DNA from: Gnetum montanum
Taxonomy: Eukaryota > Streptophyta > Gnetopsida > Gnetales > Gnetaceae
Reading direction: 5' to 3'
NCBI GenBank assembly: GCA_015680685.1
Contig: MNCI01000178.1
Coordinates: forward strand, 90,228-154,227
DNA length: 64,000 nt
Positions 21,400 through 31,308 of this stretch are shown here, one piece after another. Numbering within the stretch: the first letter of the stretch is position 1; every line of letters begins with the position of its first letter. The notes beneath the pieces were generated by a model. It ran no database searches and was not told the origin of the DNA. It saw only the letters and a program-made list of their open reading frames with translations. The position numbers and the translations under genes were made by a program.

Positions 21400-23392
21400 T
21401 ATGGCCACGCTATGTATCACCTTTGTCCCCACTATCTCCCATATATCCTAAGTCCACATCTACTTCGAGAAAATCATCCTCATAGGGGCTGCCCTTTTCA
21501 TGAAGAATTTCTTCATGAGGATAGCCCTCTCCGCGAGGCTCTCTTGCTTGGGGCTGCTTGCCATGACATTGACCGTCTCTATCATGTTCTATTTCCTATA
21601 GATCCCCTTCATAAGGACCGTCGCCGTCGTTACATCCATCCTGCTGAGGATCCTCCTCAGGTTGCTTCTACAATTAGACATGATACATTATATTAACATT
21701 GCCATCAAACCTAAGTATAACAGAAAAAACAAACACAATAACACTACGATTTACCTGTGATGATCTAGCATCGGTAGCAAAAGGGATTTGTTCTAAGCCA
21801 ACCCACAGTCATTGCATAATTTCATCTTCGGTTAGCTCAGACCAAACCCCGTCCCCTAGAATAGTTCCAGCCTTAACCTTACCTTTCTCCAAAGGGGTCC
21901 ATCGGGGTGGTTCAGGGAAGAAAGTAGGGATGGTAGTCTCACCCCCAGGAAGGGTCATTTCCCTTTCCGGAGAGGCACTCACCATCACTTGCTCTTGGAA
22001 CTTTTCGAATGCTCTAGAAGCACCAATGACATTGAGGAATAGTCGAAGGGATTGAGCCTCAATGGCAGAATCCCTGTAATGTTGATGATAGGCAGCGCTT
22101 TCTCGCTTATAGACATGTTTATGATCTTTCTGCGTCTACCCCCATTCTTGAACACTCACGCTAAAGTCCTTCCAGTCTTGGGTTTTCTGGGCTAAGAGAT
22201 CCATTTACATTCGCTGTTCCACCAGTTCATGGCTGGTCTAGACACTGTTCTTGATGACTGTTCAATAGTGGGCGTAGTCAACAACAGCCATCTACCAGTC
22301 CTCATTATTACTCCCTTGAGCTTGCAGGAACTCATTTTGAGACCTCAAGTCCCCAACCTCTTCACTCAAAGCCGTCCTTTCCTTTTTTGACCTTTACAAT
22401 CTTTTTCAATGGTTTTCATTCACATTTTGACATTCCCATAAGGAGCGAGTCAAGTGTACAATGCATTTACGCATCTCATTGTAAATGTTGCATGGCATGA
22501 CAGTCGCTTCTGATGAAGGTTCGGTGGTGTCTAAATCGATAGGCTCTAACGAATCCCATCTAAGGCGAGCTCCTAGTAACATAGAATAGCTATTAGGCAT
22601 AATTAGATAGCGTAATACCATGGTGCAATAATCTCAGCATAATGATCACAACGTACTAACTTTAGGATCAGCTCACTCTAAGCGACCGATCATGTCATTG
22701 ACAATGCCTTCCATAAAGGCGAATTTAACTGGAAATTCGTCCCAAGACTAGGTCGCCACAGTTGATAGGTGTACGCTCTAATCACCTATTAAGCAAGGTA
22801 AATTACATATGAACACATAACTGAAGTGTCATGATGACTAGTAAAACCTTCAGAAACAGTAGCGTAAAGTTTACTGTTTGACCAAAGCTAATTTCAACAA
22901 GTACCAAAACACTTACCTTTCACAGCTCCAGCTGAAAGAACTTTAGCATCCTCCGTCGCTCCTTCCTCTTCATGCACAGGAGCTTGTGCACTACTTTTTT
23001 TATTGATTGGGGCCTCCTCTTCAGAGACTGAGGCCCCTTCTCCATGCCGCAAAACTATAGCCCCTGTTTCAGGGGTCAACCGCTCCACAACCTTCTTCTT
23101 CGCTATCACCCGAGTTGACACAAACATTCACTCTTGTGCAACAAATATTACGCTATATAGCTGTCTCTTTACATAGCATAATTATAACCATCAATACATT
23201 TCGCTACTCACCAGCTAGAGGATTACTCCTCTTGAATCTAACCTGCACGTTCTTCCCCACGCCACCTGCTGGCTTGGAAATTTTCTCGGCCAAGCGAGGC
23301 TTCTTCTGTCGCACTGATGATTCCACTATTTTGGCTGCCAAATGCTTCCCTCTTGACGCATTGCCAGTGTAGGAAGGGAGTGCCCCATCCAC
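21400..23392 (-). pseudogene. Antisense gene in D, C-terminal part
   Basis: On the minus strand, readable stretches follow one another with stops and frameshifts. These are a basic segment at 23392-23204 (VRQKKPRLAEKISKPAGG), an acidic low-complexity stretch at 23127-22894 (EEEAPINKKSSAQAPVHEEE), a helical stretch with heptad-like spacing at 22620-22150 and a Glu/Gly/Asp-rich end near 21690-21420. I do not recognise a family. Composition and order resemble the tail of the env-position gene of element E. Introns are likely, but exon limits cannot be fixed by eye. Confidence 0.5.
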
Positions 23393-23479
23393 ACTATCTT
23401 AACCTCTTGTTTGAGGTGCCACCATATTCTTAGTCATTACCGATAACGACTCCCTGATTCCTTCAGGAGGGTCTTGCGA

Positions 23480-24543
23480 CCGGATAGTGCTGAAAACATG
23501 GGAGATCCAAGGTTTGGAAATCTGGCTATGGTCTTGTTGCACCCAGACTCCATTCCTTTAGACTACCAGGAATTCAACGAAACGTCGAAAGTATGCTATA
23601 AAGAAGGCAAAATGCACATTGAAACGGGATTCGAGCTTCTTACGAGGCTTGATTATTTCTGTGCGTAAACCTTCGGCAAAATAGCTCACCCAATTGAACT
23701 GGGTCCCCTCCTCCATGACCTCTTGCATAATCCACGCCTATTCTATGGTGAGAAATCTCCTTTGCGAGAGTGTCTTAGGGAAGGCCTAGGCTCAAAAAAG
23801 GGGATAAATGGTGTTGGCCACCGCCAAGTCGATTCTATTAGTAGGGATCCCCTTAGTCTCCTTCTTGACTCCTAGCCACTCCTCTATCTCTTCCTGGCAT
23901 TTCAAACTCCTCTTCATCTTTTCCTCTATAGGAAAACCATTGGAGGGGACGCTGAAGAGGTCAGTGAAAAGTTGAGCATCTATATCAAAATTTACATGCA
24001 CGTTACGTACGCGTATGCAAAGCCGCTCAGCCTCTTCGCTGAAGGAGTTGGCTAGAGTCAACATTTCACCCGCAGTGACATCAAGGGTTATGGCCAAGAA
24101 TAGGTCCATTAGTCTAGCCTCTTGAAGGTTGTTGGTCAACATGACTGGAGCCGCTCTATGGCTAAGCCAGCGCTGTGCCTCCTTTATGTCACCATAACGG
24201 AAGAAGATATTGTTGGCCTCGCGACCGGAGGCCCTGATCGTAACTTCCCGTAGTTCTCAGACTGCTGACATGAAACAACAGTTAGACCAAGATAATCCAA
24301 AAACAAAAAAAAAATAACAAAATAGCTTTATACGTCACTACAACTAATGACATTGTAAACTTAATCATTATAATAAAGTTTACCAAGCCCGAATGGCAAA
24401 GGAAACAAAGGGATTTTCCTTTGCACATCTACGACAGTGAGGGAAGGGTCTAGAGTCCATTCCCAATCCAACCATCCAAGTTTCTTACATTTGACAAAGA
24501 ATTCAAAGTAGTGGACAGGATACTCTAGGATTTCAAAGGCCAA
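23480..24543 (-). pseudogene. Antisense gene in D, plant-transposon-protein-like domain
   Basis: 24543-24361 encodes ILEYPVHYFEFFVKCKKLGW and LFPLPFGLG. After what may be an intron, 24255-23792 encodes RWLSHRAAP, LFLAITLDVTAGEMLTLANS and RVRNVHVNFDIDAQLFTDLF followed by SVPSNGFPI. The R-V-R-x-V-x-V-x-F...L-x-x-P pattern resembles the N-terminal part of the 'putative plant transposon protein' domain found in extra genes of Athila/Tat elements. It continues near 23700-23560 as WIMQEVMEEGTQFNWVSYF and SRFNVHFAFFIAYFRRF. The gene opposes the host element's direction. Confidence 0.5.
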
Positions 24544-24775
24544 TTATCCCATGACACCGGCTCGTACATTGCTAATGGAAGTAAATTCCTTTATGGCCTT
24601 TCGGCTAAAGACAATGTATCGTTATTGCATAGTAGACCACTATCGTTGATAAAAAACCTACACCATACAAGATAACATATTACTAATTTACACTCGGTAC
24701 AAATTTAAACAGTAGATAGCATATTACAATACTACAAAAGGAAACATAAACTTACCTGCCTGCATAGTACACGAT

Positions 24776-25213
24776 GCCAGGTGGATTCTGAAAGTAGGTT
24801 TCGAGATGCCGGGCCACGAACAAAGTGTTATAGGCATGATAACAGTTAAACCTAGGCATTTCCTAGATCAAACTCAAATGCCTTAAACCTTTGGTACTCT
24901 GTTCATGGTCTTGCACTCGCATAGTTTCAATAGCACCGTCTATCAAGAAAGTCAGAATGCCCTGCGTAGACCCAATCAACAGTGTTTCTAAAATAGCTGC
25001 AGCTATATCACTTGGTAAATGTGACCAAATGATGATGCTGTAGTTACGAAGAAAAAATTGTAGGAACTCCCGTGCGCCCCTTCGGAACCATACCACCTCC
25101 TCCTTTACACAAGCGTGAGGCAAAGGAACATTAGCCACAGGACGATATAAGTAGCATAAGATGCCCATGATGTCCAAAACGATTAGGATGGGCTTTGGCA
25201 TAATACTGTGCAA
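24776..25213 (-). pseudogene. Antisense gene in D, FCP1/HAD-like segment
   Basis: An open 116-codon stretch at 25213-24863 contains KPILIVLDIMGILCYLYRP, then VVWFRRGAREFLQFFLRNYS, then IIIWSHLPSDIAAAILETLL. This order (LVLDxNGxL, RPGxxEFL, xxIWSS) matches the N-terminal half of plant FCP1-homology (NIF-type HAD) phosphatase domains. The second catalytic Asp of DxDx(T/V) is replaced by Met and the Thr by Ile, so no phosphatase activity is expected. The reading continues after one stop to 24776 (CYHAYNTLFVARHLETYFQN). Possibly a host-gene fragment captured by the element or its antisense gene. Confidence 0.55.
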
Positions 25214-25348
25214 TAAAATGCATTACTATTAAACAAACTATTTAGACATGAATATTCATCATGCTACCTTAAGGTTCCTTTTACACTCAGAAAATTACAA
25301 ATTATACTGGAGGCGCATGGCCAAAATCTCCCAAACCCTTGCAACAGC

Positions 25349-25701
25349 TCAAGGTCTGTCCCTAACAATGGTGATAAAAGCAACACTGCGTATTCCTCCA
25401 GCATAAAACTCAAACCTTCGTGATAATACAAAGTCTACCCTAGGATAATACAATAAACCATGACAGCCCAGTTTGCGTAAACAGATACTAATGCCCGACT
25501 CGACAAACACACTCGAAATAGATACAACCATGACATTGCAAACAAAAACAACAATAGTACAAAAGGGTAAAAGGAGACTTGCCAGTTGAGTGGAGAAAGC
25601 TCCTGAGTTTCAACTCTAGCTTGAGAAACCCGCTGTAAGCTCTCCTGAACCTCGTCAATCTTCACCAATTTGGCATTCTTCCCTTTGACCTTTGGTGCCA
25701 T
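25349..25701 (-). pseudogene. Antisense gene in D, N-terminal segments
   Basis: The ATG at 25701 gives MAPKVKGKNAKLVKIDEVQE and a short charged helix ending near 25590, where a GCAAGT sequence could be a non-canonical donor. A second coding-like stretch, 25470-25349, reads RRFEFYAGGIRSVAFITIV. Just upstream of the ATG lies TTTTTTTCATCTACAG, a good 3' splice site. Element E's extra gene likewise starts MAPK directly after an acceptor-like sequence (42448). Confidence 0.5.
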
Positions 25702-25740
25702 AGCTGTAGATGAAAAAAACCTTCGCAAAATCATTTGTTT

Positions 25741-26308
25741 ACGCCTTGTTCTTGCTCTCTTCCTACTATACCCAAATCCAAATTCGCAATATGTACGACC
25801 TGTTTTGAGCAGAACTATTGGTTTATGAATGAAATAATCAAAACTAGCCTTTTCTTTCTACCCGGTCGATAAGGAAGCTTCCCAAAAACGCTAGTGTCAG
25901 TATGACATGAAACGTTAAGATTGGGGCATTAATTTTGCAGATATCGCATGAGTCACGGTCCAAAATGACCCTAAACTAATGCATAGTTATCACCTCGTAA
26001 ACTAGTTGCATTAATTACAGCCTGTACAAAAAATTTAAAATTACTTATTTCGATACGCTGGACACGCCACGTTACATCTTTCACCTTACTTTACAGAATG
26101 GTTCACGTTAGCATCTAGGAACTCTGTCTCATCATTTTCATTTTTTCTTATAAACTACGTGTATTTGTAACGGTCCACTAAGACTTTAAACTGAAAGCTT
26201 CTCTAGCACGCAATTCTAACTCTTATAGTTTCAACAAATCGACAGAAAAGGAAACAATATAACAACTTCCCTTTTTCGCATTTTCTCTTTTTTCTTCTTC
26301 TTTTGTAG
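25741..26308 (+). promoter_or_regulatory. 3' part of probable D intron with splice acceptor
   Basis: Non-coding on the plus strand. It ends in a long pyrimidine tract (TTTTCTCTTTTTTCTTCTTC then TTTTGTAG) at 26281-26308, an almost ideal plant 3' splice site. The RT reading starts immediately after it, in frame with the ATG at 26321. Ogre-type elements are known to carry an intron between protease and RT. The matching 5' splice site near 20570 is not obvious. Confidence 0.6.
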
Positions 26309-27485
26309 GACAATTGGCCAATGGACACAGCTTTATTTGCACCCGTATCCTTGGCAGGCCCATATGGGGAGACCATTAGACAGCTTGATCGCACGTTGAT
26401 AGGAATAGACCCTTCCCTTTGTGACGCAACCATAGCAACGATGGAAATATCCCCAGATTGGCCAACACATCTAGCTCGAACTCTAAACTTGGAGGCTGGT
26501 GATGTGACCGAGGACTCTCTCGAGGAGATCCCTATGGTTACGCACAAAGGTGAAAATCAAACCCTTAGAGTCAGCTCCCTTCTAGTCCAAGAGACACAGA
26601 GTGGCATAATGCAAGTACTGCAAAATAATGCTGCTGTATTTGCATGGTCATACGAAGACATGCCTGGATTAGACCCAAGCTTAATACAACATAACATAAT
26701 TCTAGACCCACGCATCAAGGTAGTTAGACAGAAGGCATGAAAGATTAATCCAGAAATTGCGCTAGCAGTGTGTAATGAAATCACTAAGCTACATTAGGCT
26801 GGTTTCATTCATGCAGTCGATTACTTAGATTGGGTGTCCAACATCGTGGTTTTCTCTAAGAAAATAGGGGCAATACACATCTGCATAGACTTCTGGGATC
26901 TGAACAAAGCCATGATTAAGGATAATTTTCCATTACCGAGTATCGACTAGCTGATTGATACAATAGCTGGTCATGCACATCTTTCCTTCATGGATGGTTT
27001 TTCAGGTTATAATCAAATCCATATTAACCCAGAACATTAATTGACCACAACATTCATGATGCCCTGGGGAAACTTTTGTTACACTATGATGCCTTTCGAG
27101 CTAAAAATACTGGAGCAACGTATCAACGAGCCATGACGTACATTTTCACTGATTACCTCTTAGGGAAAGTGAACGATTACGTAGATGACATAGCTGTCAA
27201 GTCCATAAAGTCGGAAGACCATTTAGAAGACCTGGAGTTAGTCCTTAAATAATGCCTCAAGTATGATCTACAGCTCAACCTGAAGAAATGCGTATTCGGA
27301 GTCAAAACCGGACACATGTTGGGGTTTGTAGTATCATAAATTGGCATCCAAGTCAACCCCGACAAGGTTAAAGCCATTGTTGATTTAACACCACCTACAA
27401 ACCTTAAAGAATTACGTGGCTTGTAGGGCAGACTACAATTTATCAGGCAGTTCATTTTGAAGTTAACAGATAAATTATATCCCAT
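26309..27485 (+). pseudogene. Reverse transcriptase of element D
   Basis: The leader MDTALFAPVSLAGPYGETIR (26321) is followed by FAWSYEDMPGLDPSLIQHNI, then RT motifs: FPLPSID, FMDGFSGYNQI, the PFELK segment, and the catalytic YVDD at 27178-27189, then NLKKCVFGVKTGHMLGF, and the thumb/connection region (PPTNLKELRG). Stops and frameshifts (for example after 26740 and near 27095) break it. Copies element RNA into cDNA in related elements. Confidence 0.9.
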
Positions 27486-28020
27486 GCAGCACCTTCTTAA
27501 GAAGGGTGTTAATTTTGAATGGATCGACGACTGCTAGCATGCATTCGATAGCTTAAAACAAGAGTTGCAACACTTACCAACGGTTTTCCCACCACAAAGG
27601 GATCAAACTTTTTACATTTATCTAGCAAACTCAGATGTGTCTATAGCTGTGTTACTTTGCCAAAAAAGGAATGATGGGTCAGAAGCCCCCATTTACTACC
27701 TTAGTCATGCTCTCTTTGCGTACGAAGCAAAGTATAATGAAGTAGAGCGTAACTGTTTGGCATTAGTTTTTGCACTTAAAAAATGTAGGCACTATCTCTT
27801 CCATAGTCAGGTCAACATAATTTGCGAAAATAATGTTCTGCGGGCTATCTCAAACAACTTGTATGAGAGTAGTAGGATAGCTCGTTGGAAAGCTATCACA
27901 GCTGAATTCGATTTACATTATGTTGGCCAACCATCCACTAAAGGTCAAGCCATAGCTAACCAGCTCGCAGTGTCACCTATTAAAGACCAAGCTACGATAG
28001 AGCCAGAATTTCCAGATGAG
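27486..28020 (+). pseudogene. RNase H of element D (retroviral-type position)
   Basis: An open stretch from 27565 covers the connection and RNase H: FYIYLANSDVSIAVLLCQ, APIYYLSHALFAYEAKYNEV with the E of the active site, and CRHYLFHSQVNIICENN, where the third acid appears changed (usual T-D-H/N). This domain degrades RNA in the RNA-DNA hybrid. It continues without a stop into the second RNase H. Confidence 0.85.
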
Positions 28021-28440
28021 CACATACATAGTTTAAGCCCTGTATCGACAGGCCTCAAAGCTACGTTACACTTCAACGAAGCTTCGACTACTAGAGGCGG
28101 AAGTGCTAACGCCATTATTACGCTCTCCCCTAAGGATGTGCTTCCATTGGCTTACCGCCTGATCTCCCCTTATACGAATAATGTGGTAGAGTATGAGGGA
28201 CTCCTCAGAGGATTGCTGATAGGGAACTCAATGTCCAACACCTGGCAATCCGAGGCAATTCGATGCTCGTCATAAATCAAATCATAGGAGTCTACGCCTA
28301 CAAAGTTGTGCATCTACAGCCCTACTGTGATATGGCTAAAGATCTCCTGAAATAATTTGCGACGATCGATGCCCAACACGTGCCACAGAACGAAAACACT
28401 GTGGCCGATGCACTGGCCACACTGGCACTAAACGTGCCAT
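28021..28440 (+). pseudogene. Second, archaeal-type RNase H of element D
   Basis: LHFNEASTTRGGSANAIITL (usual F-D-G-A/S; here N replaces the first Asp), YTNNVVEYEGLLRGL with the conserved N-N-x-x-E-Y-E, then after a frameshift near 28236 AIRGNSMLVINQI (usual G-D-S), and ENTVADALATLAL at about 28390. This extra domain is a known mark of the Tat lineage. Two of the acidic residues are lost in this copy. Confidence 0.83.
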
Positions 28441-29781
28441 CGCATTTGCTTGCCACTTGGCCTATTTTAATGATGGAATGTACAAATCCCATCATTCAAG
28501 TGGTGGTAATTTCTTCATTAAACACAGGAGTAACGCTAGAATGGTATGACCAGATTAAGACTTACCTTCTGCATGGAGAACCACCGCATGAACTAACACA
28601 AGCGCAAAAGGACGCAGTACGAAAGCGTGCTAGGTAATACGTCATCATTGGAGACTGTACTCTCTATAGATGCTCTTTTGATGTGGTATTACTGACCTGC
28701 ATTAATAATAACCAAGCACAACGAATAGTTAGCGAAGTCCGCGAGGGGCTGTGTGGAGGACACGTAGCCCCGTGAGCCATGGTCGCTAAAATCCGACGCT
28801 TAGGATACTATTGGCCATACATGGAAAAAGATTGCCTCAACAAAGTTAATACGTGCAACATGTACCAACGTTATGCAAATCTAATACGTGTGCCACCAAC
28901 AGAGTTACACACCGCACAGATTACTTGACCATTCCAATGATGGGGACTAGATATCATAGGCCCCATCGTGCCTAAATCTTCCGCAGGACATAGTTTCATT
29001 ATCACCGCCATTGAGTATTTTACGAAGTGAGTTGAGGCTATCCCCTTACAGAAGATTACATCTCAATAGGTTTTCCATTTCATCTTAGACAATATAGTAA
29101 CCAGATTTGGACTTCCTATGATCATTGTGAGCGACAATGGGCCACAATTTAGCAGTGCTGAAACCAAATATTTTTGCAATAACCTTGGTATCAAATAATC
29201 CTTTTTCTCACCCTATTACCCACAAGCAAATGGTCAAGTAGAAGCAACAAAAAAAGTAATTATCAATCTACTCAAGAAGATGCTCAACAACAAGAAGAAA
29301 AGATGGCATGAAAAGATCCTCTACGTGCTATGGGCGTATCGTACGACGTGCAGAATAGCTATAGACAGGGTGCCCTATAGCCTAGTCTATGGATTCGAAG
29401 CAGTGTTGCCCCTGGAATTATAGGTTCCCTCATTGTGGATGGTCCTCTCCATAGTTATAAATGAGACTCAAAACAACAAGTCTAGGATCGTGGATTTAGA
29501 CTCAGTGGAAGAGAAGCACATCTAGACGCTTAATACCATCGAAAGATATCAGGACAAGCAAAGATAGAAGCACCAACACAATCTGCATCAATGACTGATC
29601 AAGAATGGAGACTTAGTTCTCAAGGCCATTCGTGAACTAGTAGGCAAATTCTCCATGAACTGGGAAGGCCCTTTCCTGGTCATCGACGCATATAGCAATA
29701 GAGCATTCAAATTAGTGGATATCAACAGCAACGAGTTACCAAATCCAGTGAACCATCTGTATCTAAAGCGGTACCACATCT
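28441..29781 (+). pseudogene. Integrase of element D
   Basis: An N-terminal region with RRLGYYWPYMEKDC and CNMYQR (zinc-binding H2C2 remnants) leads to the catalytic core: WGLDIIGPIVPKS (first D near 28950), FGLPMIIVSDNGPQFSS (second D near 29133) and YYPQANGQVEATKKV (E at 29241-29243). The C-terminal part ends with ELVGKFSMNWEGPFLV and NHLYLKRYHI. A few stops are present. No chromodomain is seen, as expected for Tat elements. Confidence 0.88.
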
Positions 29782-29814
29782 AAGCATCGACTCAGCCCAA
29801 GCGCAAGGTAAGAT

Positions 29815-30240
29815 AACGTCTGCTACGACGTAAAATTGGCAAAGTTAAACACGTCCGCTACGACGTAAAACTGGCAATGTTGTACACGTCTGTTATGATG
29901 TAAAACTGACATTTCTTGCACGTGTCTGCCACGATGCTAAATTGGCAAAGCCTCCAACTGTCCGCCATGACGTGAAACTGGAAAGGTAAGCATCATGTTT
30001 GCTGAGATGCTAAACCAGCACAGACTTGTCCTTGGGTCACGACACGAAATTGACACCCATAGCACAGTCTGCTGGGACCATAAACTAGCTCTTCCACCAT
30101 CTGCTACAACGTAAAACTAGCACACTGCAGTCTACCCAGACTCTAAACCAGGACCACAGTCTGCTGAGACTTAAAACCAGCAACAACGGTCTACCAGGAC
30201 TTAAACCTGGAACATGCTCATTGACAGTGCGTACAACAAG
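29815..30240 (+). repeat. Tat-type short tandem motif after integrase of D
   Basis: About ten diverged copies of GTCTGCTACGACGTAAAACT plus GGCA, at 40-60 bp spacing, starting some 30 bases after the integrase stop. It is the same motif as 6305-6600 in C. Confidence 0.85.
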
Positions 30241-30442
30241 CGAGCATGATCATTCTTGCACAGCATCCCTACTAGATGGAGCAGGTAGAACGTTGTGGCA
30301 AATCCAATGTCGCTACCCTACTAGCATCCTGCTGATTCCTTGGACATGTCAAAAGGCATACTACTGACCCCTCAGAGATGCTGCTACGATAGCCACTCTG
30401 TAGTTGTAACTCCCGGGGTCAGCTTCACCGACCAGAACCCNC
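30241..30442 (+). other. 3' noncoding of D with an assembly join
   Basis: No gene is supported. A single N at 30441 marks an uncertain join. Confidence 0.5.
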
Positions 30443-30721
30443 TTGAGTAATATGAATATGGTTTTCAACGGCAAATTCCTGAGCTGCAGCATCAACATTG
30501 GGACCCTTGCCTCTTGCTGCGGTTCCTTCTCCACAGCCTATCTCTTCTTCTCGCTCTGGGCGGTACTTGTTTCAACAACCTCCCTAGCGGCTAGGGCAAT
30601 CAATGGCGTCCTCTATTTTCTATTATGTCTGCAGGTCACTTGCTATGATGACATTGTTCAGAGGATGCGGTCACTGGAGGGCGAGGTGTTGACATCGTTC
30701 TACGGTGGCTGTTCAGACTAG
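30443..30721 (+). CDS. Unidentified 92-codon reading frame in D 3' region
   Basis: Starts MSNMNMVFNGKFLSCSINIG just after a single N. It has a hydrophobic central part (STAYLFFSLWAVLVSTTSLA, LYFLLCLQVTC) that could be one or two membrane helices. It is more GC-rich than its surroundings. No family is recognised. It may be a captured fragment or chance. Confidence 0.25.
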   Translation: MSNMNMVFNGKFLSCSINIGTLASCCGSFSTAYLFFSLWAVLVSTTSLAARAINGVLYFLLCLQVTCYDDIVQRMRSLEGEVLTSFYGGCSD

Positions 30722-31290
30722 CCTGGCTACTTGGGAGCGCAAACCCTACTTCTCCCTCCATTGAATACCTTACTTTGCTTTCCCCTTTCCTTATCTTTAT
30801 AGCCCTCTTTTCCCCCTCTTCCTCATCTGTGCAAAGTGAACATTAAGTCAATTCTTTCACATTTTCATGTCCATGAACAGGCGTAACGCAACTCGCCTCG
30901 TGGAAGGTAATCTACCTTTTAAAAAAAAAGGGGGCATAACTTGGCAAAATGGATGTAAAACAACTTTTCCAGGCCATGTGGGCATAACACAACTCACCCA
31001 CGCAAGCCCTTCATACGCAGTATAACAGCGTAACCTTTTGCAAATACATTGGCGAAAGGATGCAATGACTTATTCACAAAAACTTCATGTTCACATGCTT
31101 GAGTCTTCCTTGAACCTTCCTCCTTTCACTTTTGTAAAGTATATCCTATACTCTCTCCTTCCCCCTATCTCTGCACTTCTAGGTTTGATAGAGTGACATT
31201 TGAGTAGTTGCCAACGGACGTTGTTGATGCCTTTACCTCTCTGGTGTTTCATAGTCTTTGTTGATGTCTTTCGGGCAGGCCCTCTAAACG
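30722..31290 (+). other. 3' noncoding of D before polypurine tract
   Basis: A pyrimidine-rich tract at 30750-30830, then GCGTAAC/ACGCAAC motifs like those of the LTR at 30890-31060. No gene is supported. Confidence 0.5.
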
Positions 31291-31308
31291 TCAAAAAAGA
31301 AGGGCCAT
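31291..31308 (+). promoter_or_regulatory. Polypurine tract of element D
   Basis: TCAAAAAAGAAGGGCCAT lies directly before the TGAAACACC start of the 3' LTR, parallel to C. Confidence 0.72.
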
